NCBI GenBank assembly: GCA_013396655.1
Contig: WBMV01005969.1
Span: 157,534-221,533, forward strand
Source of the DNA: Campylorhamphus procurvoides
Lineage: Eukaryota > Chordata > Aves > Passeriformes > Dendrocolaptidae
Length of the DNA: 64,000 nt
Direction: 5' to 3'
The position numbers were made by a program, and so were the translations under genes. The stretch's first letter is position 1, and each line of letters opens with the position of its first letter. Below, one piece after another: positions 1 to 14,000 of the stretch. Below the pieces are notes generated by a model. It was not told where the DNA came from. It made no database searches and worked only from the letters and a program-made list of their open reading frames with translations.

Positions 1-3000
1 TCTCCGTGAAAGATGAATTGTCAGAAGTGTTGTAGGAGTCTTATATAAAATATTTTTTCTCTTAGGGCATATACTACAGAAAACCCCATTGATTAATGTT
101 AAATACCTTTCTATCCCAGAGAAGCAATAATTTCAACTTCATTGTTTTATATATGTCAGATAAAACAAAAGAAAGGTGAAAGAAAATAAGCCATGGTCAC
201 AGTACTGAGGTGTGTTTAGTTGGGAAGGATGGTGCTAAATGGGTCTTGGTGACTATCAGATATTCTTTCTTTTGCAAACTTTCTTTTAGAAAACTTTCTA
301 TTTGCCAAATTCATGTGAAGCAAAGGAAAGAAGCCTCTGTGCTCTTCTCTTTGCTTATATGCGTGTTGGCCAGCTAATTCCAGTATACTCCTTGATAAGC
401 TCTCATGGCTTGTTTTGGTTAAGGTAGTGTACTAGTGGGAGTAAATGCTCAGTGATGAAAGAGCTGCATTATAGAATTTTGTAGATGCAGAATGTAAACA
501 CAGACTGATGAGACTGGTTCTTAGCAGGTCTGTACCTGGTTTTCATAGTTGTTATATTTTTTTTAATGATCGGACTATTTTCTAGCATCCGATATTCCCG
601 TTCTTCTAAAATCTGTTAAACCTGTAATTTAAAGTGTAATGAAAACATGTTTCTTAAATGGGCCTAAGTCATTTAGGAAAATGCTGCTGTAAATATTGAC
701 ATGGCATTAACAGAAAGAGTTTTGCAATGTTCTGTTTTCTCCAAGTAGTCTTTAAAGCTTTCAAACACTTTTCACAGAAAGTTGTACTTGAAAAAAAGAA
801 GAGCATTTTATATTTTTCATGATTTGCTGTAGAATTGTTGGATTAAGAAAAAATGGAATAAGTGGAAAGCTTTGGTTTTCAGTGTCAGGTTAACATATGG
901 TGAAACATCCTGTGTGTCTTTACGAGTGCACATCTATAATTTCAGTTGATATCTCTGTGTCTTACTCAAATTGGTGTCCTTCTTTTCCTGTTGGAGGCTT
1001 TGACTCATGTCGATTTTATTGCATCAGGAGTGTTTGAACAACAAGTTGCAAATGTAACGTAGCCTCTATTGACATTTCAGTAGACAGAGAAACTTTGTTT
1101 ACTAATTTTAGAACAGGCTGTGTAAAATTCCCCAAGGAAGGTCACATGCATCTCCAGAGATTTTTGGTTCATCTTAATTTATTTCTAAAAGAAGTAAGAG
1201 TATACAAATACCAAGCCTTAACTAAACTTGTTATCAGCACACAGTTTTCTGAGGAAGTAGCTATTGGTCAGCAACCTCCTCACATATTTGGCTTCACAAG
1301 GCTGCCAAGCCTTGTCAAGTCCTCTCTTCTAAGCTTTTTTAGCTAAAAAGTGGCAAGAGCTGACTTTGAAGTAGATGAAGGATTGTTACGTTTTGTTTTT
1401 AAATACTGAGAAATGCTTAAATACCTGAAACAGCTCTTGTGAATCATTTCAGAATGCTCAGAACCCAAGCTTTGCAGAAAATACACTAGAAATAAAAATA
1501 CTCTGAAATGTGAAAACAAAGGTTCACTTTATGAGTGACCTGTTCTGTGCGGGCCTATAGGTGAATTCATCTAGATGTCCTTTCCTATTTGAAAAGAGTT
1601 TGCTATTTGCTCACTAGTATTGAATATTTTGAAAATAACTCAGTGACAAAGAAGTTAAATTAAAAGTTGCAGTGTGGAAAGACAACATTTTTTTCTGCTC
1701 TTAGCCAGGAATATGTTTCCCTTTAGGGCAATCACATAGGGCAGGATTGCAAAAGCATCAGAGCAAAAATGGCATACACAATGTTCATATCCAAGCTTGT
1801 AAACAGGAGGCGAGAACAAACTCATTTATTTTTGTATCTGTTTCACTTGATGTCCTAGTCAGTTCAGGGTGGTCATGCATGCCTGAATACAAGGAGTAGC
1901 TGATCTTGGATGTAGGAGTGAGGAACAGGAGTGTGCCAATTGCCTCTGCAAATGCTTGTGTAGTCAAGTCTGGTTCACTCCTCTTTTTGTTACTGAAGCC
2001 AAATCTGAAAATCTCCTCCAGATTTGTTCTCCCTTTTCTTGCCGTTCCCCAAGTGATTCATTCGGCCTGTGAACTTCCATTGTCTCAGTTTAAATGTGTG
2101 CCATGAGTCTGTTTATCAGCTCTGGTGCTGACTGCTGTTGCTGCATTTCTGCCATTCTTGTACAGCAAGTGGAAAGGAATTTCAGCATTCACAATTTAGA
2201 CTCCAGCTCATAATATGTGATTATTTTGTGACATGTCATTGCACTGTTGCTTATAGAATTACATCACATTTAAAAGTTGCACTCTTTTTGTGCTTTTATC
2301 AGTCTACATGAAGCGTGCTCTTGGGTCAAAAAAATAAAAAAGTTCATTCTCACCACTTATGTAGGTGTACCACAGAAATGACTGGAGGTTTAGAGAAAAT
2401 TTTTGCCCATGAAGAACGATTAAGTAAGCTGAATAGATATACTGCTTGGCTAACTCGGCAACCATTTTGATGTTAGCAATTGTCAGAACAGTGAAAGACA
2501 GCTCTGAAGAGTGGATAAAACAAAGATTAACTACCTGAACAGAGATCTGCCTAGTAAAACACTTCAAACTACAGAAAGACAAGCCTTCCTGTTTTTGAGA
2601 TGCTTAAGTTAGTAATCAAGGTATTGCCAGGAATAAATTGTGAAATAATTTTTGATTCTGGATCATTTATTAGGAGCCTTTCAGCCTTACTGATTTTTTT
2701 CAAGCAATGTTTTCAAAGAGGTGAAGAATGTAAGTAAATGGCATTTTCAACCATCTTTTATTACCATGAGCTAAGTCCTTGATCTCTTTTGGATGGTGGT
2801 TTTTCAGGGTTTAGCTCTGATGCCAGTATTAGGACACCTCTGAGAAGTCCAACAAAACAAATGTGCCAGTAGCAGGGGTGCTGTTGTCTAGCATGAGTGT
2901 GTTTGGGATAATTGGGATGAAGTACTTACGTGTGGGGTTAAGTTAAGTATGCCTTGGTGCCTGCCAGTCGTTTCAGCCTGTGACCCCACTTCACTTTTGT

Positions 3001-6000
3001 GTTATCTTAAATGGCTACAGGCACTTCCACAAGCTTCCTAGCCTCTCTTGGCACAGCTAGTGCTAGTAGCTGTGCATTGTGGTGTTAAGTATGGTGCCTG
3101 AAAAATTGTTTGCTAGTTGTACTAGACCATTGATATTTTCCTTCCCCCCTCCTCTGTACCTGTTTTTTCTCTTTTCTTCTCACCCCCGGGGCATGCCTAC
3201 TCTTATTTACAAATATACTTAAATATGTAGTGCTTCAGTGAGCCAACTATAATCTAAAATACTGAGTACCCTGGCAGCCTACAGAATGCTTCTGGCAGAT
3301 CTTGGTAGACCGGTTAGTACAAATGTACCAGATTGATTCATCTCTATAATATATTTAGTTATTTTAGCAATCTGCATATTTTTTGAAATACTTTTCTTGC
3401 AGTTTTTTTCGTTCTTTGTTCTCTTTTTCTCGATCTATGGAAGCCTTGTTGTTGAATTATGGAAGCATTATATTTTTTGTCTAAGTAGCTTTTTGTCAAA
3501 TGATGCCCATTGACCTTCAAGTGCCCATAAATTTGAAGTGAGGTTTACTTTAAAATATTAGGATAAATATTTTAAAGAAAAGAATAGGGTTTTTATAGTT
3601 CTTGAGTGTTAAGAATTAAGAGATAAATTGCTTTTTAACGTGAAATAGCTGTAAAATTCAGGAACTGATAGAAGTTGATACTAGACATGCATCAGTTGTT
3701 TAGCAGTTGTAGTATGTTTATTTTGAAACCTTTTCTGTTAAAAATAAATATTCTTTATCTCCTGCTGTTTTGTAGTGTCAAGGTGTTATCCTAAAAAGGT
3801 GTCCAGACATAGGATACTTTTTAACATACTTGTTGTTGTAGTTGCTGATTCTAGGAAGTATAGATTTCAGTTTAAATTTTTTAACATTGGTAAAATCCAT
3901 GCTTATTGAGATGCAATTTTGTTATTTGATTGTATTGTTACGGCTGCTAAGCCTGTCCTAGGAAGTCAACATTTTAAAAACAGTTGTTTCTAACCAGGTG
4001 CTGCCTAAAACATTGCCTCACCTTTTTGTCTGCTTCACAGTAATGTGCCCTTAGTGTCTTTTGGGGAATTGCTTAAAACAACAGTGTTTTTTCCCTGTGA
4101 GAAATTCTTTTGACATAAGAATGAATGTTATTTTAAAAAACCTCTTATTAAAGAAGTGTAATAGTTAAGTGCTGTTAACTTAGACTGGATGTGTATGACA
4201 CTTATAAGTTTTGTTGAAGTTGGTAATATGAAAAACTTCAGTGAGATTAAGTGGTAAAAGAATCACTGGACTCTACATTTGCAGCTGAAATAGGCTTTTC
4301 CTGGCATCTGTCTTCCCAAAGTTCTCTGGTTTTGTGATTTCTTTTCTCCTACTCTCTTGATTTTAATTTCACAGCTGATCTGGAATACAGTAACTTGTAG
4401 CACTTAGCCTGGAATAAACTCAAGGCGGGTGCTGCCTTGATTCCTTGCTGCAGAGCCAGCGGGGCCGGGTGCTTTATGGAGATGATGCACCCCACCCATA
4501 AGGCAAGGAACAATATGAGGTTTTGCGTGATCCCCTTAGGCGATTTTGAGGTTTGCAATGACTAGCTTAAAACTTGGTGCATTTTAACCTCCTTAGCTAG
4601 AAGGTCAGTTGTCACAGAACCTGTTTGTTGGGAATATTTGCAAATTCTTGAAATTTTTGGCAAACCTTCCCAGGAGTGGCCAAAGCAAGTTTAGAACGGT
4701 GTTGCAGAACACTCAAAGCAGAAGTGCATCTCCTTTGTTCTCCTACTCCCTCAGGTGTAGCACAGGCTCCAGGTTTGACTTCTGCTAAAGCTGCAGCTGT
4801 GGGAATTGGCCTGTCCCAATCTATTGATAAAATTCTGTCATTTATATCTGAATTACAAGAAAACTGTAATTGCACAGTTCAGTTTTACTTTTCATTGTGT
4901 TTAAAACCAGACCTCTTACGCATTAAATGTTTACACAGACATTGATGGGTGTTGTCTATGTATTTTGATTGGAAATAGTGATCCTAGAGTTATTACTGTT
5001 TTGTTCTAGAGACTGAAAAAATACTGCTAGATGTCATAGTTTGTCATTTTAGATGTTTAAACTCAGTGTACTCCTTTATTCAGTTTTCATTTATACTGCA
5101 AAGTGGTTCATTTATGATATGAGCATTTAGGTTGCTTTACACGTTTTCAGTTAGTTGCAAAACGTTCTAAAGAATTACATCTGCTTAAGACTTATGAACT
5201 GTAACTATTCTGATTTTCAGAGTCAGGATTTCTGAAAGATAGTGAATATTGGTCGTAAGGCTCGCTGAAGAAAAGCATAAACAAACAATGCTAGAAACTG
5301 CACAGCCTCCAAGGAGAGAGGAAAATTATTCTTAGTTTCTTGATTTACCAGTGAAACTACCTATCTGTAAAATATGTAGTAACCTCAAAAGATGATAGCA
5401 ATAAGCTCATATAGGGCTGAAGAGATGGCTCATGGGCTGTGGATTCAACTCTGTTATTGCTGCATGCTTTTTGAGTAAGAAACACAAGGACTTTGTGGAA
5501 GTCCAAGAAAAAGAAAAGTTATAAGACATCAGTAAGAGCATTGACATACTACTGGCAATAAAAGATGTCCACATGGAGGTGACTTTGCATGGTATTTCTT
5601 AATCATATCCATTAATATATTTTCCTCTTACAAAAGTAAGCTGTCAGAACTGCTGAGAATTTACATTTTTTATTTTGTTTAGGCTCCTACCAGTGGAAAA
5701 TGACTTTAGCCTCACTTGTTAGGACGGTAATGCTGGTTTGACCTTTGTAGCATAACAGTGCATGAGCAGGGTCATTACTGGTTGTCATTTGCCAACCTGC
5801 TGGGTAAAAATACTTCATTCCAACATGTTCAATGAGTTCATTCTTCGTTAGAAATTGCTTGCAGACAGCAGGTCACATCATAGGTCACTTCACCTTGTGT
5901 CCTGATGGCATTGAATGATATTTTTCATTTCAGCCAAATATGTATTTACATCATGTTTTACTGTTTTTAGAAGTGTGTTTTGATGTTCTCTCACTTCTTG

Positions 6001-7936
6001 ACTAGAAGAGTACATGTTTAGTTCTGCTGGGTGTATTTGGAGACAGGAAGAAAGAATCTGGATTTCTGCACAGTTACTGCAAACTAAGTTATATGTGCTT
6101 GAGGTATTCCTCTTGTTACTTAGAGGAATGGTGACCTTGTTGAGTTGACATGCTTCTTGCACAGTTACATTCCTCAGGGTAGGAAATGCTGACTCTAGAA
6201 CCAGCATTTCTTTCTTCTGTGTCTTTTTTTAAACCTGAGTGTAAAATGAACATTAGAATTCAATTGTAGTTTTTTGTTCATCTCAGTTCAAGTGTTAAGT
6301 GAGAAAAAGCTTGATGCCAGAGCGAGAGGCCTTTCTTTTGATTCAGTTGACTCATTTTTTGGAATTCAAATGTATTTCCCTTATAGAAGGTGAAGACTGA
6401 TTTTGTTGGAGAACAGCCAGTGTTTTTCACTTGACATAAACTGGCTGCTCCAGTTGGTGACTGGCAGTTAAGGATCCTTCAGGTGTCTGTCAAGCTGTTT
6501 ACTGGCTGTACTTGAGCAATGGAATTATGTCAGCTGGTGTGGTATTTTTAAGCAGCTGCTATAGATGGCCACCAACAAGTGGCCTTTTCGAGTAAGATTC
6601 ACCTTGTCTGGTGTCCAAAATTCAGCTGAATTAGTTGTGTGCATTCCCTTTATAGCTGATGGAGAGAAAATGGCACCTTGGGGTAAGAAACTGCAGTCAG
6701 ATAAATTATTCTTTAGGAGTGACTGTCTGCACTAACTGAACTATCTGGGGACTGCTTGCAAGGTAGGGACAAGTGAGGAGAAGATATTCCTGCTCATTTC
6801 TCCCTGACTTTCCCTAGACTGCAGTGCCTATGGAAAACATTTATAGACCTGCAATGGGCATTTATATAAATGAAAGGCTATTGGTCTTCATGTTCAACAG
6901 CTGATGGTCTAGACCAGTTGCCTTTTAACCCATCTGTTCTTCTCAAGAGACAAATTAGATACTTGAGGACTTTGCTTCAGAGGTGGCAGAAAGCTTCTAA
7001 TCCTGAAAATGGCAGGTGAGGCTGAGGCATGAAGTGGTTACTGCCTGTAGGTATTTAATGAGCTGAGCAAGCACAAGAACTTGCCTCTTATAAGGGACTT
7101 GGTTTGAGCATTAGATAAAAAACTAGGTAGTTCTTCCTTTATGATTGGGAGTTAGTACGTTATATTTGTCATAATTTTCTACTTAGAGGAGATTTTTCAT
7201 AGGCAAGTAAACACTTACTCTGTGTTGCAAGTTGATAAAGGTTAGCCGTGTATCTTCTATTTCACTTTTATTTACTTCTGTGCCATTTCTTTCCTTGTCT
7301 TCCTACCAAAAATACCTTTCCCTGTTTTCCTTTCTTCCCCCTCTCTTAATTACAGTATTTCTGGAGAACTTTCTCTTTAACCTATTTTAGTAAGTATCAT
7401 AATTTAATTAACACAACACTTTATTACAAATGGGGTTTGATTTTTCTTTTAACTGAACATGGTTTACATTGGATGTTTTTAGTAGTATCATGTAGCTAAC
7501 ATGTATCTATAGAACAGGGCACTAATTATACCCTACATCAGTTAGTGAGCAGAAATACTTTGTGATCTTCTACTGCTTATTGTTGGTAAATACTTTTATC
7601 TGCTGAAGGCTTTTTGTGTGCTTATTTTATCTATTCCTTATCCTTTATTGAATGTTTAGTCAAGAGAGGAAATAAACTCTGTCAAACAAACCAAAATTGC
7701 TTTATTTCTTATCTTTTTTCTTTCCTTATTTTGTTTGTTCTGTAGTGAGCAGGCAGTTTAGAGGGCTTATCTGTGCAGTGTTTTGTGTAAGCATTTAGCA
7801 TTTAAGGAAGACAGTAAGCCAATTTCTTTTGAACTCTACAAAGAAATTTTTAAATAACTTGGGAAGACACACACTTCAGAGCTATGCTGAATGATTTTGA
7901 AGAAGCAGATTTTAAAATGAACCTTTCCTTTTGCAG
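1..7936 (+). other. STRN: STRN intron 1 (3' part)
   Basis: Non-coding sequence upstream of the first visible coding exon, ending in the acceptor tttgcag at 7930-7936. The first visible exon starts in phase 0 and the partial protein lacks about 78 N-terminal residues, so exon 1 and the promoter must lie before position 1. No CpG island and no recognisable transposon were seen. A GC-richer stretch at about 4420-4880 holds two opposed short ORFs of no recognised family. The remainder is AT-rich unique-looking sequence. Confidence 0.85.
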
Positions 7937-8040
7937 GCCCAGATCGCCTTTCTTCAAGGTGAAAGGAAAGGACAGGAAAATCTGAAGAAGGATCTAGTGC
8001 GAAGAATCAAAATGCTGGAATATGCACTTAAGCAGGAAAG
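7937..8040 (+). CDS. STRN: STRN exon 2: C-terminal part of the coiled coil
   Basis: 104 nt, phase 0 at the start, ending two bases into an Arg codon (AG|G). It encodes residues 1-35 of the partial product, starting AQIAFLQGERKGQ and ending EYALKQER. This is the highly conserved coiled coil through which striatins oligomerise and contact the PP2A A/C core in the family. Charged and leucine residues alternate as expected for a heptad helix. Acceptor tttgcag, donor gtatgc. An upstream in-frame Met is not needed because the family sequence continues into exon 1. Confidence 0.95.
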
Positions 8041-11000
8041 GTATGCCGCTTTAGTGATGAGTACGTGATGAAGAAATTCTGAAGACAGATACTTTATTTT
8101 GCCTTTGTATCTGACAAAACCAAGAAAATATTTTTTGCTGTATATACTCAGTTCTCAAATTGACTAATGGTATTATACTAAATAAAACTACTAGTCTAAA
8201 TGTGTGCATTATGGTAAGAACAATAGCTAACGTTATATGGCTACAAAAACATGCTAATAAAACCCATGGTTGATCAATAAAGAATACTTTCCCCTTGGTA
8301 AAATTCCACCTGACTGAATACATTGTACCTCAGAATTGCAGTGTATTCTCTTTTTATTCAAAGTAATAGCTTTGTTTAATAATCTGTGACAACTGGATCT
8401 TAAATAACTGTCTTCAGTCTAGTAATTGCTGGCTTTTAATCTTGCTAAGTTTTTAGTTTTTCTCATTATTATGGACTCTACAGGAGTATCTTCTGGAAGC
8501 TAATTGTATGAGTGAAAAAGTGTTTGTGTCTATTTTTTTGTTCATGGGGATTTTCAGTAGAAGTCCCCAGTTTGCTTTATTCCTATGTATACTTTCCTGT
8601 TACTCTAATCTTTGAGCCAAACAAGTAGGGTTTTTTATCATGTTTTCAGAAATCTCTCTGTTCAATGGATTATTTTAGGCTGAGTTTAGTTTAATAGGTT
8701 TTATTAGTAAGATGTAATTTAACATTTTTGAATAAAGAGTGTATTTATGATAGTACTCAAAGCAATCATTGCTTGCGTATTATTTTCCTATCAGATAATT
8801 CCTGCTTCTCTTTAATAAAATATTAATAATGTATTAATAAAGCATTAATAAAATATTAATAAAATAAACCTCTCAAATAATTTGTGTTAGTAGTAATAAG
8901 ATTAAAAATATACACATACGCAAATGAAGAATCAGATAATGAAGAATCAGATATTGTAGCTAGATAATTAAAAAAGGACACTGTTAATTTTATAACACTG
9001 TACTGCATTTAGATTTGCTCATCTTCTGTGGGCTGCTCTAGCAGAAGACATGACTTCTATCATGCAGTTCTTCTCTTCCTGATAGAAACTAATTCATCCA
9101 CTAACATGGAGCTGCAGCCAGTTTTCTGGCCAGCAGTAGCCTCAGGGCTGCTGTGTACTTGCTTCCCTTTTGGGGAGTTCTCGGAGGGATGCTTAAGGTA
9201 GATACTCTTATTGCCTAGGTCTTGTTACGGTACTGATCTTATGTGAAATAGGAAGAGAACTATCAAATGTATGCAGAATGGAGATTGCAGTTTATAGCTG
9301 TGCAAAGGCTTACATTTGAGATGTGGTAGCAAAGCTTAGAGTCACTATAAAAAGACAGACAATGGAGTATGTTCTTGTTCAGTTAAAGATATAATCTAAG
9401 TTATATATATTCTGTGAAGATTTCTTGTGTTTCAAAACTGAGGGGGCTATTCCTGATTACTTAAAGATATCTCTGGTACTTCATATTCATAACCCAGATA
9501 AAGCAGAAATTTAATATTACCAAACTGTGTTAATACATTTCTGTTTGCTTTCAGAAAAATCTTTGTAATGTTAAAAGGATAATCAAAAATCAAACTTCAT
9601 TATGGATAGTGAAAATGTTCCCTAGTTTTATTCTGTAAAATCCACCTAAATTATGACATTTAAAGTCTAGTGCAATATTCCCTATCAGGATTAGGAAAAA
9701 ACTCCTGGTGGCTTCTTTTTAGCAGTTTTTTCATTGGTATCTTCTGTCTTTTGTTGTATGCTTTTCTGCAGTGTATGGCATTAGCATTGGTTACTCATGT
9801 CAGTAGGCTACACTCAGCTGATCTGATTCAGTGTGACAATTTCAGCACGGGTGTGCAATGGTTCTGTAAGTAAATGTGATGCTTGTGACCGGTGTGTCCT
9901 GGAGACAGCTGTTTATGAGTTTGTGGTTTTAAACAGCAGTTTCATTTGCCAGTTTCTGAAGAAACAGTCTTGTATTTCTGCTGGAAATATCTCCCAGCAA
10001 GTGTTCTTGCTTGATACTTCAAAGAATGGCAACATACTGAGCTGGGAAGCACTGCTCTCTTCCCAACATTTTCCTAAGTCAGCTGTCAGCCAGGTCAGGC
10101 AGCAGTCAGTTGGGATGCTGGCTTTTCCCACTGGGATCTCGAAGCTGGAAAATGAGATCTTACAAGGTAGGAGGAAGACATTTTTGTCAAGTAAGGAAAA
10201 GGTTGATGCTGTGTGAGGGGGCAGGGAATCATTCCTGTATTCCTTAATTTCTGCTCTGGCCTTGCATACCAAATCTTTCTCAGCTAGATGAACTAAGTTA
10301 TGAGTAATGGGACAGGATATGAAATTGTGGCCCAGAGTACTCCCATGTTTGCAATGCTCTTAGGAAACCATGAGCAAGAAATGAGTGACAGTGGTTTTCT
10401 CAAATACATGCTTTTATGAACTCCTGTTTTTTATACTGGGTTTTCAGCATTTCTTTTATCAACCAAATTATTTCAACTTTTAATAAAAATGGACAACTTC
10501 AGTAGCATTACTGTTTTCTCTATTTCATGTCACTTGTGTGATTTTGTAGTGGGTAAGGTAGTAAATGACTTACAGATTGTTATGGTTTTCTGACAAGTGT
10601 AGTTTAATGTTCCGTCTTTATGTTAGTAATTGTGAGATTACCTTTTTGTCGGCTGTATAGGAAGCCTGGTTATTTCTGCTGGAGTCTTAGGAGACTAAAT
10701 AACAAAGAGTTTAGAAGGAGCTAGTGCGTAGTTAAATGCTAGCATTTTTCTACAGCAGTTTTGATGCAGTTTTGACAACATCCAGTAGATCGCAGTGTGA
10801 AGCTGCTCACAGTTGAGGGGTACTTCTTATGACTTTATCAATACTTGCTCTCCCACCAGTAAATTGCATTGTTGCCTCTGGATTTTTCAGCAGCTAGCTG
10901 AAATGTATTATTGTTTCTTTCACGAACATGTCCTATTTTGCCTAGTCTAGCTTGCTTCCTGTCTTAACATATTTTAACCAAAGAACTAGACTCCTGATCC

Positions 11001-14000
11001 ATTCCTCTAGAAACACTTGATTTAATTTTATGTTGTTTTCTGCGCTAGTGTGTCTGACCAGTGTAAGGCTGGCGCCTTCTCCCCTGTGTAGAATAGCTTG
11101 CTGTGCTGTTCCTGGCAGTCATTCTTGTTTATGTCTCTTGACTTGCTGTCGGCTCCCAGATCTTCTACGGATGTTTTGGCAGGCTCCCTCAGCACAGCTG
11201 GATTAGATGCTTCAGGTCTGGCAACAGATATTTCCAAGAAATAGTGGCCTTTTTTGATTGGGGTCAAACTTTTTTCTGTGTGAAGTATTCAGAAAAGTTT
11301 TGCTGCTCTTAGTCTTAGGAAATTTAGAAGGATGAAAGCTTGCAGCTTTTTCTTAGGCAACTCCTGAAGTGTTGTGGTGGCCATATTGAATGTCTCCGAC
11401 ACATAGTTCAAAGAAAATACTGCTAATCAAAAGAGGAGAATTGTGTAATGAAGGGCAAAAGGCAAAGCAGTGCTAATATTCATTCTCATCTGAGTAAGGG
11501 CATCTACCAAGTAACATAGTTTCACAGTGCTGAAATAGCTTTCTTCCAAACAATTTGAAGACTAGTTTTCAGACGGAAAATATCTTCTATGAAGTCGTAA
11601 CCTTCACATAGTTGTTTTCAAGTAATTTTTCTGTCTTTGCATACTGTTAATGATCCATATGTAATAGAAGGTAAATCATTCAAGTTGAACAAGTTTCAGA
11701 TAATAAATCTTTGTGATTTGTTTTCCTTTTTCTTCGTCCCAAGCCATTGTCCTTGTTTTTGACCAGGTGATACAAAGGTTGGAGAAACTTTGATTTTACT
11801 TCATACTTATTTACACAAAAAAGACTATTTATCTTCTTTGCAATGGTAGCATTGCACTGCTGTGATGTGTGAACTGCAGAAAGCTGGTTTAAAGCTGTTG
11901 ATAAGTGGCCCATATGATTTCTTAAAAAGTGAAGAAATTAGACATGACAGGTGGGCAGAAGATGTTGGTATTATAGAAGTAGGTTAAATTAAAATATGCT
12001 AATGGAATAAGCTATATTCAGAATTTGCATAGAAAAGCATTAAAGGTTATTTGTGAAAGTTTCATAACCTTTGATTGCAATGTGTCTAACTGAATGGTCA
12101 AGATTCTCCCTTCTGGTTTTGGAGTTTGAATTCATGGTGTTCAGCCTTTTTCTTAGTGCACTTTAGAAAGAAGATTGTTTGTCTTTCATACCTGTGACAT
12201 TGGCAGCTGTACCATAAATATGTTTCTAATAACAAATCTCATACTTGCTACTTGAAGAAGTGTAGAAAATATTTCCTTGATGGACTGTTAGTAGTCTATA
12301 TTGATTTTATGAGGTGTTTTTTTAATATTCCCCTGAACTTTAGAAACTTACCATAGCTGAAGATGAGTTCACTGGATCAAGTACTATGACATGATACTCA
12401 TGTTTCTGTTTCAAGTCTAACTGTGTCCTCCTCAGACACAGAAATTTATAGTAATTAATTTTAGTTCAGGTTTGAGTGTAGCATTGGGGTTTTTTGTCAT
12501 TTAGTGCAGGCAAAGTTCTATAGCTTTTTAACTATCCCAACAATATTGAAAATAAGGATTTTTTAACTTTTTTATTTCAGCTGTTCCATTGCCTCTTTGT
12601 TAGAATATGGTTCTTCTGCCTTACCTGTAGTGCTACTGATCTCTGCCTGTGATATATGAAGTTAGATCTAAAAGATGAAATCTAAGTCCAACTTGGCCTT
12701 AAAATAGATTTAAGGGGCAGTGGTGCACAAGACCATGTAATCTACGTTATCCTCTTGAAGTAAAGAATAACAACAAAAGCTTTAAAAGCTGTGGCATTAT
12801 GAGGTGGAAACAGTTAAAAACCCCTCCTACTAACAGTTTAAAATGTGAATAGAATGAAAAATCTTATTTTGCTGAACTGCTTTTATAATGCTTTTAATGA
12901 GTGGGGAATATTTCAATAAGAAGAAAGAAGATTATTACTGGTTATTTAAGGGGGAAAGAAATTTAAAAAATGAGGACACATGGATTTAGGAGATTGATAT
13001 AAATATACTGAGAAGTTTAAAAAGCTACAGGCTGTATCTTTGGAGGATGGATTTTAGAGAACATGTGAGGTATCTGAGGAAAAGGAAAGGTACAAGGAAT
13101 GATCCTTTCAGTGAACCTAGGGAATATTTTACTTAGATTGGAAATTATTAACAAAACTGATAAGAAAATTAGTGAATGCATAGAGCATAGTGGAACTTTC
13201 TATAAGACCTGTGAACTGAAAGCAAACGCTGTGTGCCACAAAACTAACTGCTCCAAAATTATTTGAAGGAATTGAGTACAACACAGCATATGTCAGTAAT
13301 CCAGATTAAAGCAGAGTATTAATATTTGCTCTGATAAGTCAAATTAGGGTCACTTGAATTCATGACTGCATAAAAAAATTGTAGTGTTTAAAGTTGGTGA
13401 AGTAGGTTGATGACAGAGTAAAGGATTTCTTAATTCTTGATTAATCATTACTTTTTATTAGTGATGATGGGGGGAAAAGTAAACATAGCGTCAGTATTAA
13501 ACAATAATGACATACAGTTGTTTTGCCAGGGTGACATCTCATCTCTCTGCTGGTGAGGTATAAGAAACAGATAGTTGGAAAAGGAAACATAAATTCAGCT
13601 TTGATGTAGTTCTAGAGAAGTCTTCATTTTGCACTTGCGCAAGTGATAGATCTAGGAGCTTTGAGAGAAGCTGGGGCAGGTGAGCTGTCATGGCTAAATC
13701 TCGGTTAGAATACTTTTGTGAGCCTTCTGCTGTTGGAAAGCACAGCATTTCAAAGAATAAAACTAAGTTTGCTTAATGTAGGTGACAATATGGGATATGA
13801 AGTAGATGGTGCTGAACTGACATGGATAGTAAAAATGTTTCATAGTGAAACATTAAGAGGGGGAAGCAGAAGAGTAGCTTGTGTCCACAGGGAAGGAACC
13901 TTTTCTGTAGCAAGAACATTTTGTAAAACCTGCAGTCTACTGATCCCTGTGTTTCATCAGTATTCGCTTTGCAATTGCATGTAAACATTGGAAAAAAGAA

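Noticed and set aside
1..7936. Promoter or CpG island of STRN inside the window
   Set aside because: No GC-rich island or exon 1-like sequence with the conserved N-terminal motif is visible. The first exon found begins mid-coiled-coil.
9833..10272. Overlapping 127- and 119-codon frames on opposite strands
   Set aside because: They have no recognisable domain, overlap each other, and sit inside intron 2. They are most likely chance frames in a locally stop-poor stretch.
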